A stretch of DNA of 64,000 nucleotides from contig OZ218950.1 of NCBI GenBank assembly GCA_965112735.1, positions 4,774,001 through 4,838,000 on the forward strand, given 5' to 3'. The position numbers were made by a program, and so were the translations under genes. This document shows, piece after piece, positions 51,368-63,000 of this stretch. The DNA is from Phaeosaccion multiseriatum. Taxonomy: Eukaryota > Ochrophyta, other classes. The notes below the pieces were generated by a model that was not told the origin of the DNA, made no database searches, and saw nothing but the letters and a program-made list of their open reading frames with translations. Every line of letters begins with the position of its first letter. Position 1 is the stretch's first letter.

Positions 51368-54300
51368 GGGAGAGAGGACCTCCTTCGCACTTCCTGGCCA
51401 GCGCCCACCCATCCACCCAACCACCCACCCAACCACTCACTGACCCACTCACTCATTCACCGACCCACCCACTGACCCACCCACCCACTCACTCACTCAC
51501 TCACTCACTCACCCTTTGGCGTAGACTGTGGGGCTCAGTCCTCCATCCCACCTTCGGTTCCCAAAGGCATCTCGAGCTTCGATGGTAAAGTGTTCCAAAT
51601 ATCCCACTGTATGTACGCGATGTTGAAGATGAAGTTGAAGTTGAAGTTGAAGCTGTTGATTTGGTTCCTCCTGTTCCTCCGCCCCCTGCAAGTCTGAGTG
51701 TACCCCCCCTCCATAGGCCACGGAGGCTCGGGGAGAGGGGCTGGCGGGCCAGAGGGTGATCGGAGAGGACCAGCCGGGGCGAAGGTGACTCAGAGCCGAG
51801 GCAGGGATAACCTGAGGTTAGGGGGGGGGGGGGGGGGAGGACGAGCGAGGGGGAGGAGGAGGTGAGAGGTGAGAGGTGAGGAAAGGCGAAGGCCTGGGGA
51901 CGAGGGCGTGGGGGAAGGAGGGAGGGAAGGACGAAGGGGGGGAGGGAAGGAACCTCACCTACTCACTCACTCACTCACTCACCCCCTCAATCACTCACTC
52001 ACTCACCCACTCACTCATTCTCTCACTCACTCACTCACTCGCTCCCTGCCTCCCTTACTCACTCATTCACTCACTCACTCACTCTCTTACTCCCTCCCTC
52101 CCTCCCTCACCTGTCGGGGCATGCTTGAAGACGCCCACTCAAGCTTTACTTTCGCCTCTCCTTGCATATGCATGTAGCGCAGCTCCAGGGGGACACGGGA
52201 CCCCGGGGGGAGGGCCACACTTACTGTCCGCTCCGACGACAGCACCTTTCCCATGGCCTGAGGGGGGAAGGAAAAGGGGGCGGGAGGGGGAGAGGAAAAG
52301 GGTGCACACAATGTTAAGAAATGTTAAGAAAGGGTATGAGCAGGAAAGACAGAAACACACACACACACACAAGAGAACACACCAGAGAGTACACACACAC
52401 AAGAGAACACACCAGAGAGTGAGAGAGAGACACACAGAGAGAGAGAGAGAGAGAAAGAGACAAGAGTCGTCCCCCCCCCCCCCCCCCCAACGCCCACTGA
52501 CATACCGGAGTCCGGCCTGCTGCCTCCCACGGCCCGATGATGTCATCAACGAGCACTACTCCATCCACCTCGAGCAGCACCAACGAACTGGAGTCCGTGC
52601 TAACAGTGAAAGCGTACTCTTCGTACTCCTCGTACTCCCTTCCCTCCGCCTCGTGGCCTTGTGCGGCGGCTCGTTGCGGCGGCGTGTCCACAAAGCCACC
52701 GAAGATGACGCTAAAGTGGTCGGCAGGGAAGGAGGGGGACGAGACATTGTCAATGTCAACCCCCTGAGTGGCCACTAGGTGCGCCTCTGGACTGAGGAGT
52801 CCCCAGTCCATGTTCACAGCTCCTTTGGTGTACCAGTCTTGCTTACCCGCCAGCAGGTCTGTTGTTTGTGTGGCGTGTTGTGTGTGTGTGAGAGAGAGAG
52901 AGAGAGTGTGTGTGTGAGTGAGTGAAGCAAAGGGGCAGAGGAGATGTGGGGGAAGTGGGCAGCAGCTAGCGTCACGAAACAGTATCCCCCCTGGTACTGC
53001 CCCTTGTCGCTCGCCCCTGTCTGTCTCTCCTCCTCCTCCTTATCATGCCTGTATCTGCGTGGTACTGTCCCCACAAGCCGCCACCCTCTGTGATGTAGAT
53101 GGTCATGTTGTAATCTCCCGCCGTCGTCCCTGTTGTGACGATGTACGAGCCGTCCCCAACATCGCGAACTGACGTGTCTAGCGGGGCTGTGGAGAGGGAG
53201 GGCGCGCTGTTCGGTACATAGGGGTCAAAGGAGAGGGGAAGAGAGGGGGAGGAGAGGAGAGGAGAGAGAGGAGAGAAGGAGAGACGAGAGGGGAGAGAGG
53301 AGGAGAGAGTGGAGAAGGAGAGGAGGAGAGGAGAGGAGGAGAGGAGAGGGAGAGGAGAGGAGGAGAGGAGAGGAGGAGAGAAGTGGAGGAGAGGAGAAGA
53401 GGAGAGGAGAAGAGGAGAGGAGAGGCGGTATGACGTCAAAGACCGCACAACAGCTCCAGCACAGTCACACAACAGTTCCAGCACAGTCACACAACAGATG
53501 CAAAAAGACCAGTCAATCAAAACACAGTCGAAACACAGCAACGAAAAGCCACAGAGTCAAAACTCAGTCAAAACTCAGTCAAAACTCAGTCAAAACACAG
53601 TCAGTCAGCAGTCCCCAATGCCTCTTACCTGACGAGCTGTGCGGCGGCTTCCCACGTCACGCGAATGTCCTCTCCTCCCGCTGTGGCGTTGTTTTTCCAC
53701 ATGTCCTGCAGCAAGGGGTGAGGCAGGCAGGGGGCAGGGGCGAGAGGGAGGGTCACTTCACTTCACTTCACTTCACTTCACTTCACTAGGCCTTACCCAA
53801 TACTCAATCGAGTCTTATGTATCGAGGGGCTCGATCAAGAATATCGAGGGGCTCGATCAAGAATATCGAGGGGCAGGGAGGGTTCAGGGCGAGGGGCAAA
53901 CAAGAGGGGAACAGCGGGACGACATGGAGCAGCAGCGCCTCACAGCACAGCAGTTGGTGATACAGCACAACACACAAAGCAAAGCACCTCCCTCCTCTCA
54001 CCCTCGCTTGCAGATAGACAGTGTTCTCCCCGGCCACTTGCTGCGTCCAGCTCGAGAGAGTGTGAGGTGCGTAGGCTCGGTTGGGTCCCACGTACACCCC
54101 AAACGGGGACCCCTCAATGTGGGCCCCCGACCGACAGTCCCGTACAGTCAATGAGAAGTTGCCCGTCTTGGTGCTGTTGTACGTAGCTTCAAAGAGCCCC
54201 ACTGTCGTTGTATCACCAACTGCTGAGGCTGAGGAGGAGAAGGGCCGCACGGAGCCATAGAACTCGAGGCTGCTGCTGCTGCTGCTACTGCTGTTGTTGC

Positions 54301-54393
54301 TGTCGCTGTCGCTATCTCTGAGTGTCACATTGAAGGCTGCTCCTTCGCTGCACAAACTCCCTCCACCACCACCACTACTACTACTACTACTAT

Positions 54394-54428
<35 letters not shown>

Positions 54429-57400
54429 CCAGTGGTTGAGTTTCCATATTGGTCGGTCGGGTTGCCGAAGCTGTCTCGGGCTTGGATGAGGAAGCGCGAG
54501 TCTTCTCCTGATACCACGAGAAGGAGGAGGAGGAGGAGGAGGAGGAGGAGGAGGAGGAGGAGGAGGAGGAGGAGGAGGAGGAGGAGGAGGAGGAGGAGGA
54601 GGAGGAGGAGGAGGAGGAGGAGGAGGAGGAGGAGGAGGAGGAGGAGGAGGAGGAGGAGGAGGAGGAGGAGGAGGAGGAGGAGGAGGAGGAGGAGGAGGAG
54701 GAGGAGGAGGAGGAGGAGGAGGAGGAGGAGGAGGAGGAGGAGGACGAGGAGGAGGGGGCGGGGGGCAGCGGTCGGTTGTGTTGACAAGGGTTGAGACTGA
54801 CTCAAGGGTAAAGTGACTCAAGGGGAGCGACTCAGTTTGTATCAGGTGGCCCGCCCCCCTCCTTCTCTCCCTCGTGCTCCACACCTGCTAGCCATACCCC
54901 CCCCTCCCGGCCCCCTCTCTCCCCTCCACCCAACACACACAACACCCCACGCACGCACGCACGCACGCACGCACCTGCAACAGCGAAGCTCAACGCCGTT
55001 CCGCTTGCCGTGGCGTTGCCCGTCGATGGCCCACCCTGCACCTCCACTTCAAAGGGGCTCCCCTTGATGGGCAGTCCGTTCACCTCCACATAGAGCAAGC
55101 TGAAACTCTCACTGCTCTCACTGAGGCTCTCGCTGCCCACCAGGGGCGTGTAACGGACGAGAGACAGTCCAGAGCCGTTCCCGAGGTAAAAGGGCTCTCC
55201 CTGGACCGTTACTCTGACGGTTTCATTGTTGTTTGAAGTGGAGGTGATGGTGGTACTGGCGGCGTCGTAGTCGGCCCTGTGAGTGGCCACGAGGGTGGCG
55301 TTGACGGTGAAGTTCTGCTCGTCCCAAAGGGTGTTGGCGAAGCGGTCTCTCGCCTTAAGGGGGGAAGGGAAGGGAAGGGGAGGGGAGGGGAGGGGACGGG
55401 AGGGGAGGGGAGGGTGTAGGGTGGGGGGGGGGGAGGGGAGGGAGGGAGAAGGGGAGAGACGGAGGGAGGGAGAGGAGGAGGGGAGGGGGGAGGGGAGACC
55501 CAGTCAGTCAGTCAGCCAGCCAGTCAGCCAGCCAGCCAGGCACACTCAGTGTGGAGCGCGCGGGTTTCTGCTCGGGCGTTCCGGCGTTGAGGTTTGCTTT
55601 GCGTTGTCTTGCCCTCCTTTCCCTCACCTGCACGTAGAAGGAAGTCTCCACAGTGGCAGTGGCTTGTGACGTGCCGCTGCCGTGTGCGCTGCACGCAGGA
55701 CCGAACGCTGCAGAGGGGCGCAGAGGGGCGGTATGTCAGGAAAAGGAGTGAGGGCTTCAGTGAGTGAGTGAGTGAGTGAGTGAGTGAGCGAGCGAGTCAG
55801 TCAGTCGGGGAGTCGGGCGACGGGGTAGTAGTGGGAAAAGCACTCATCAAAAGCACTCATTCGCTCTCCCAAGTAAGGCAAGTACCCCGTGGGCCCCTCT
55901 GTACAAAGCCACAGGGGGGCAGCACAGCAGAAAGGCAGTCACAGATGGGCGGAGAGCACTACAACGCGAAGCACCATGCCAAGCACCAAGCGCTAAGCAG
56001 TAAGCACCAAACTTACTTACTTACTCACTCACTCACTCATTCACTCACTCATTCACTCACTCACTCACTCACTCACTCATCCACTTATTCACTCACCTTC
56101 CGCCGGGTGAATGGTGATGTCATAGGGACTGTCAGCAACGTGATGCCCCTCCAGCGTGAGGCTGAGAACAGAGGGACCAGCCACGACGGGCCACACACTG
56201 GCATTGTATGTACCCGTGTTGTACGTACCCTCGTTAGAGGCGTCGCCGTCTGTGACGATTCCGGCGTGAGCGTAGGGGTGTTCGAGACTGTGCACATAGA
56301 GCTGCACAGAGTGCACGCCGTGAAAGAGGGAGGGGAGGGAGGGATGGCAGTAGATGGCAGTAGATGGCAGTGAATGGCAGTGGATGGGGAGGAGGCGTGG
56401 GTCAAACAGGGAGGCGGGTCGGCCCTTTCTATTGGGAAGGAAGAAGATAGTAAGCCAGTCGCACCACTTTTTCCTTCCAAACTCACTCACTAAACTATAG
56501 CATTCCTTGTTAGCAAATCACAGAACAATGCTGAAATACAACTCACTCACTCACTCACTCACTCACTCACTCCCTCACTCACTCACTCCACTCACTCACT
56601 AGCTCACTCACTCACTCTCTCACTCACTCACTCACTCACTCCCCTCACTCCTCGCTCACTCACTCGCTCACTCACTCGCTCTCTTCCTCCCTCCCTCCCT
56701 CCCTCACTCACTCACTCACTCACTCACCCTCCCTCCCCAACTCCCTCCACACGCCCCTCACCTGAAAGTCGTCCCCCCCCTGGCCTCTGAGATTGTCCAT
56801 GACATCCCTCGCTACCACCGTCATGTTGGTCACCTCCCCCGCCGTGGCATCCACCACACCCTCCCACCCATACAGCCTGCTTCTCTTGGCAAACGTCTCG
56901 GCCGGGGAAACCTCCACGCGAAAGGGTGAGCCGACAATGTGCCCGCTTCTGCTGTCCCCCTGCTCCTCCCCTACCCCCTGCCAGGCTTCAAAGGTGACGT
57001 TGAGCAGATGCGTGCCTGTGACGTAGGGGGTGTACGTCACCCTGTAAGTGCCGTCAGTCGGGACGTATTCGACTTTACCGGAAACTGTTCGGGCCCCGAT
57101 GCCGCCTCCGTTGGCACCGCGACCCTGCCCGTCTTCGGTGGGTACGGAGAGGGAGAGCACTGAGGAGAGAAGGGGGGGTTGCGGGAGAGGGAGGGAGGGA
57201 GGGAGGGGGGGAGGGAGGGAGAGGGAGGGAGGTAGGGAGGGAGGGAGGGAGGGAGGGAGGGAGGGAGGGAGGGAGGGAGGGAGGGAGGGAGGGAGGGAGG
57301 GAGGGAGGGAGGGAGGGAGGGAGGGAGGGAGGGAGGGAGGGAGGGAGGGAGGGAGGGAGGGAGGGAGGGAGGGAGGGAGGGAGGGAGGGAGGGAGGGAGG

Positions 57401-58881
57401 GAGGGAGGGAGGGAGGGAGGGAGGGAGGGAGGGAGGGAGGGAGGGAGGGAGGGAGGGAGGGAGGGAGGGAGGGAGGGAGGGAGGGAGGGAGGGAGGGAGG
57501 GAGGGAGGGAGGGAGGGAGGGAGGGAGGGAGGGAGGGAGGGAGGGAGGGAGGGAGGGAGGGAGGGAGGGAGGGAGGGAGGGAGGGAGGGAGGGGAGGGGA
57601 GGGAGGGAGGAAGGGAAGGGGAGGGGCAGAGACAGGCAGACACAGGTGTGAGCCACCCAGAGCCATTCAGTGTCATCCAAGGCCATCCAGAGCCATCCAG
57701 TGCCATTCAGTGCCATTCAGTGCCATCCCGGGCCATCCGGGGCCATTCAGTGCCACACCGTGTCCAGTCAGCAGTGCGTGACTGCGCACGCTGAAGGCCT
57801 TACTGCGCCCCCTACGCACGCACACACACACGCACACACACGCATGCACACACGCACGCACACAAGCACACACGCATACACACACGCAAACACCTCACTC
57901 ACACACACACACTCCCTCACTCACACACACACACAAACTCCCTCACCTGCGCTGAACTGGTCCCCGCCCGCGGCCACGCTTTCGTCTTCGTCAGTCCGCA
58001 GATTTCCGAAACGGTCACGGGGAACGATGGTAAAGCTCTGCTCCTCAGCCACCGTAGCTAGTGAACAAGGGGAGGAGAGGGGAGGGGGGTGGGCAGGGAA
58101 GAGGGGCAGGGCAGGGCAGGAGCAGGAGCAGGGACGTTGGTGCTCAGTATAGAGGGGGGTAGAGGGCCTCTTCCGTAACTGCCGAAACTGCCGCAACTGC
58201 CGTAACTGTGGTACAGCTGGCCTGACCGGGGGGCTGGGCTGGCGTGGTGAGTGAAAAGTGGTAGACTGACTGACTACCTGCCTGCCTGACTGACTGACTG
58301 ATTGACTCACTGACTCACTGGCTGCCTTACTGACTACCTGACTGACTGACTACGTGACTGACTGACTACGTGACTGACTGACTCACTGACTCACTGACTG
58401 ACTGACTGACTGACTGACTGACTCACTGACTGACTGACTGATTGACTGATTGACAGACTGCCAACGCAACCCGCTGCCTGTGTGCTGAGCGGTGCTGGGC
58501 TATGCCGGTCTGAGCTGTATCCCAAAGGGCTGTATCACTAACTGCTGTATCGCCATCTGCTGTGCTGTGTCCCCTGTGGTAGGGTGTGTGCATTACCTTT
58601 GGTCAGACCGGGTCCTCGTGCCTCACTCGACGGACCTGAGGTGAGGGCGGAGGACACCTGCCAGGACAGGCACAGCAGTTGGTGATACAGCACATCAGTT
58701 GGTGGTACAAGCAGACACGGGCACAGACAGACCAATCGGAGAGAGCAGAGAGGGAGAGAAGAGGTAAAAGAGGGAGAAGGAGAGACAGCAGATAGAGAGA
58801 GATAGAGAGGGAGGAAGAGAGACGGAAGATAGAGAGAGAGGGACAGAGAGAGAGACAGATAGAGAGAGGGAGAGAGACAGA

Positions 58882-58924
<43 letters not shown>

Positions 58925-59947
58925 GGGGTACCCACCTACCCACCCACCCACCCGCTCACCCATCCACCCACGCACCCACCCACGCACGCGCGCACCCACG
59001 CACGCACCTGCAAGGGCCAGGGGCTGTCAGCCACGGGCTCCGTCCAATACAGGGAAGTATGGGGAATGGTTTCCGCCCCGCCTCTTCCGTCAGGTTGCGT
59101 CCAAGACAGAGCCAGGCCAGCCGCCCCCAAGCGAGTTCGATACTCAACCTCGATGGAGTGGAGGTGGTGGGCGGTGAGGTTGGTCAAAGCGGTGCCAATG
59201 TTTCCTGTACTGCTGCCGCTGCCGGGGTGAGGGGTGCCTAGGAGGGAGGAGGGAGACGGGGGAGAGGGAGAGGCAGGAGGAGGAGGAGGAGGAGGAGGAG
59301 GAGGAGGAGGAGGAGGAGGAGGAGGAGGAGGAGGAGGAGGAGGAGGAGGAGGAGGAGGAGGAGGAGGAGGAGGAGGAGGAGGAGGAGGAGGAGGAGGAGG
59401 AGGAGAAGGAGGAGGTTGTAAATGGGGGGAGGATTGGGTGTGGTGGGGCGGGGTGAGGGGCTGGGCAGCTCTTGTTCTCTCTCACCAGCGACACCGCTCC
59501 ACTTGCCACAGTCGATGAAGAGAGTTCCGTCCAGCCACAGACGCGCACGGCCCCACTCGCCACTCAACGACAGCTGTGGTGGGGCGGGGTAAGGAGGGGA
59601 CGAGGGGGGAGGCAGGAGCAGCAACAGCAGTTGGTGGTACAGCAGTTGGGGATACAAGCCGTTGGATCACACGAAGCTCCTTATTCTCACAGCTCTTGGG
59701 CTCCTCATCTCCTTCTCCTGACGCCAAACGGTGCTATATGTTATACATCGGTACGTAATGTAACGGTATGTGGCGTAATGGTACGTACGTAATGGTACGT
59801 ACGTACCTGCAGCTCGTGCTCGCCCGAGTAGAGAGGGGAGAGCCTGCCCCGCCACCGCACACTTGAGTGGGACGCAGCCTGGGGGGGGCGTGGAGCAGGG
59901 GGGGGGGGGGGGAGAGGGGAGAGGCGATGGGGTGGGAGGCAGCCAGT

Positions 59948-59980
<33 letters not shown>

Positions 59981-60027
59981 TAAACACACTTATACACACT
60001 CTCTCTCACACATACTCTCTCTCACAC

Positions 60028-60058
<31 letters not shown>

Positions 60059-63000
60059 TAAACACACTTATACACACAAACACACACACACACACGCACA
60101 CACACACACACAAACCCACACACACAAATACTTATGCTTACGTTTGGAGTGAGCCTTCCGTGTGTCCACGTCATGTTGAGGCTTCGGTCGATTCGGGACA
60201 AGGATCGGGCCGAGGGGGAGAGAGACGCGTCGCTAAAGTACTCGGCAGCCAAGCCTGGGGGGAGAGAGGGAGAGAGAGCGAAGGTTCAACGCTGCACAAG
60301 CATATAGAGCATCGCTTAACACTGACCACTGACTTACTGACCACTGACCTACTGACTACTGACAGAACTACTGACACCTGGTTCCAAGCCGTGGCCACAC
60401 ATACCTCCTTGCCTTGCCAGCAGCACATGCACAGAGTGCCACCCGGCCTGCCTGACTCTGTAGCTTGCCGTGTAGTTGCCATCGCCGTGGTCAGACACAG
60501 AGCCTAGCGTTAGGGGCAAAGGGCTGTGTGGTCGGGCCCAGCGGTAAGGGGGGGGGGGATGGTGGGGGCATCACCGCAGGGTTAGCATGGAAGGGTAGAG
60601 GTGTATGGGTAGGGCCAGGGTAGAGGTGTATGGGCAGGGCAGGGTAGAGGTGTATGGGCAGGGCAGGGTAGAGGTGTATGGGCACGGCAGGGGTAAAGGT
60701 GTATGGGCAGGGCACGAAACAAAGACATTGGTGCGTAGATAAGAGCTACGGGGGTTACGGGGGTTGTACACGCACGGCACGGCACGCGGCGACACCACGA
60801 GGCGACCACAGAGACCAGACACACACAAACACAGCTACCTACACGAGGCGACCACAGAGACCAGACACACACAAACACAGCTACCTACCTCGGCAAGTGC
60901 AGGCTGTGGCTGAGGTCGCCTTCGACGAGAAGAAGCCACATGTCGCCCCCCGTCCGCTGCTCCACGCCTGCGGTGGTGAGGCTTCGTATGGAGACATTCA
61001 TGAGAGCACCGGCAGTGGCGGACACAAGGGCTTCTCCGTAGGCATATGAAGTCGCGTAGACTTCCACCGGAGAGGAGGAGGAGGAGGAGGAGGAGTTGGA
61101 GGAGGAGGAGGAGGAGGAGGAGGAGGAGGAGGAGGAGGAGGAGGAGGAGGAAGAGGAGGAGGAAGAGGACAAGACAGCGCCAGTCGTGGTAGCGTCGTCG
61201 TCCCTGATCCACACGCGAGTGATGCTCTGAGCAGAGAGATAGAGAGGAAGAGAGGAAGAGAGGCAGAGGGGCAGAGAGGGAGAGAGGCAGAGAGGAAGAG
61301 AGGCAGAGGGGCAGAGAGGGAGAGAGGCAGAGAGGAAGAGAGGCAGAGAGGCAGAGAGGAAGAGAGGCAGAGAGGCAGAGAGGAAGAGAGGCAGAGAGGC
61401 AGAGAGGCAGAGAGGCAGAGAGGCAGAGAGGCAGAGAGGAAGAGAGGCAGAGGGGCAGAGAGGCAGAGAGGCAGAGAGGAAGAGAGGCAGAGAGGAAGAG
61501 AGGCAGAGAGGAAGAGAGGCAGAGAGGAAGAGAGGCAGAGAGGCAGAGAGGCAGAGAGGAAGAGAGGCAGAGAGGAAGAGAGGCAGAGAGGCAGAGAGGA
61601 AGAGAGGCAGAGAGGAAGAGAGGCAGAGAGGAAGAGAGGCAGAGAGGCAGAGAGGCAGAGAGGAAGAGAGGCAGAGAGGCAGAGAGGAAGAGAGGCAGGG
61701 AGGCAGAGAGGCAGAGAGGCAGAGAGGCAGAGAGGAAGAGAGGGAGAGAGGCAGGGAGGCAGAGAGGCAGAGAGGGAGAGAGGCAGAGAGGCAGAGAGGA
61801 AGAGAGGCAGAGAGGCAGAGAGGAAGAGAGGCAGAGAGGCAGAGAGGAAGAGAGGCAGGGAGGCAGAGAGGAAGAGAGGCAGAGAGGCAGAGAGGCAGAG
61901 AGGAAGAGAGGCAGAGAGGCAGAGAGGCAGAGAGGCAGAGAGGCAGAGAGGAAGAGAGGCAGAGAGGCAGAGAGGCAGAGGGGCAGAGAGGGAGAGAGGC
62001 AGGGAGGCAGAGAGGCAGAGAGGCAGAGAGGCAGAGAGGCAGAGAGGAAGAGAGGCAGAGAGGCAGAGAGGAAGAGAGGCAGAGAGGCAGAGAGGAAGAG
62101 AGGCAGAGAGGCAGAGAGGAAGAGAGGCAGAGAGGCAGAGAGGCAGAGAGGCAGAGAGGCAGAGAGGAAGAGAGGCAGAGGGGCAGAGAGGCAGAGAGGC
62201 AGAGGGGCACAAAAGTGTGAGGGGCGTGCATGTTAGGGGCCCATACGCTTGCTGCGGCGAGTAGGCCGATGTGCTTGACCATAGATGGCACTTAAGGGTG
62301 TAATATAATATAGGCCCATGTGCCCATGTGCTTGTTACTGCGAGGGGGCTCCTTCCACTCCCGTATATGGGTGCGTGCGTGCGTGCGTGCGTGCGTGCGT
62401 GTGCGTGCATTCGCGAAGAACGTTATCTATTTGTGCAGTCAGAGCCATCCCTCCTCTGCCCCTTTCTCTGCCCCTCTCCCCCGTAGCAGTAGGCTGAGCT
62501 GTACTGTATCACCAACTGCTGCACTGTGAGCTGTACTGTATCACCAACTGCTGCACCGGCGCTACTCACCTGCGGGCCCAGCCTCGCGCCCCCCCTGGGG
62601 TCGAAGAGTTTGAGGTGGAAGGACTCATCGCCCTCCAGCAAAGAGTCGTCGTGGATGCCTTAAGAGGGGGGAGGGGATAACGGGAGTTAATGGGTATAAA
62701 CGGGTGTCAAATGGGTGTTAATGGATATTAGTGGGTGTTAACCGTTTGTTGACGGGGCGGGGGGGTTACAGGGGGTGAACGGCACCGAGGGAGGGAAGGA
62801 GGGAGGGGGTGGCAGGAGGTAGAAGGGAGAGAGGAGAGGGGAGAGGGGAGAGGGCAAAGCATTCGTGTCGGTACAATCTCTACGCGTCCTGACACTCTCT
62901 GTCCTGACACTCCCTCTCTCTGTCCTGACACTCTCTCTCTCTGTGCCCTGACACACTCTCTCTCTGTCCTGACACTCTCTCTCTGTCCTGGCACTCACTC

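Larger units (their letters stand above)
53629..58657 (-). other. Central filamin-type repeats of the giant protein
   Basis: Recurring filamin/ABP280 signatures: [96 protein letters not shown] and [13 protein letters not shown]. At least four repeats are present. Poly-Ser loops are inserted within one (54170-54420). Confidence 0.85.

Noticed and set aside
60885-62410. ~470-codon Leu-Cys-Leu-Ser-rich frames
   Set aside because: They arise from the octamer minisatellite in the intron between the Calx-beta exons.
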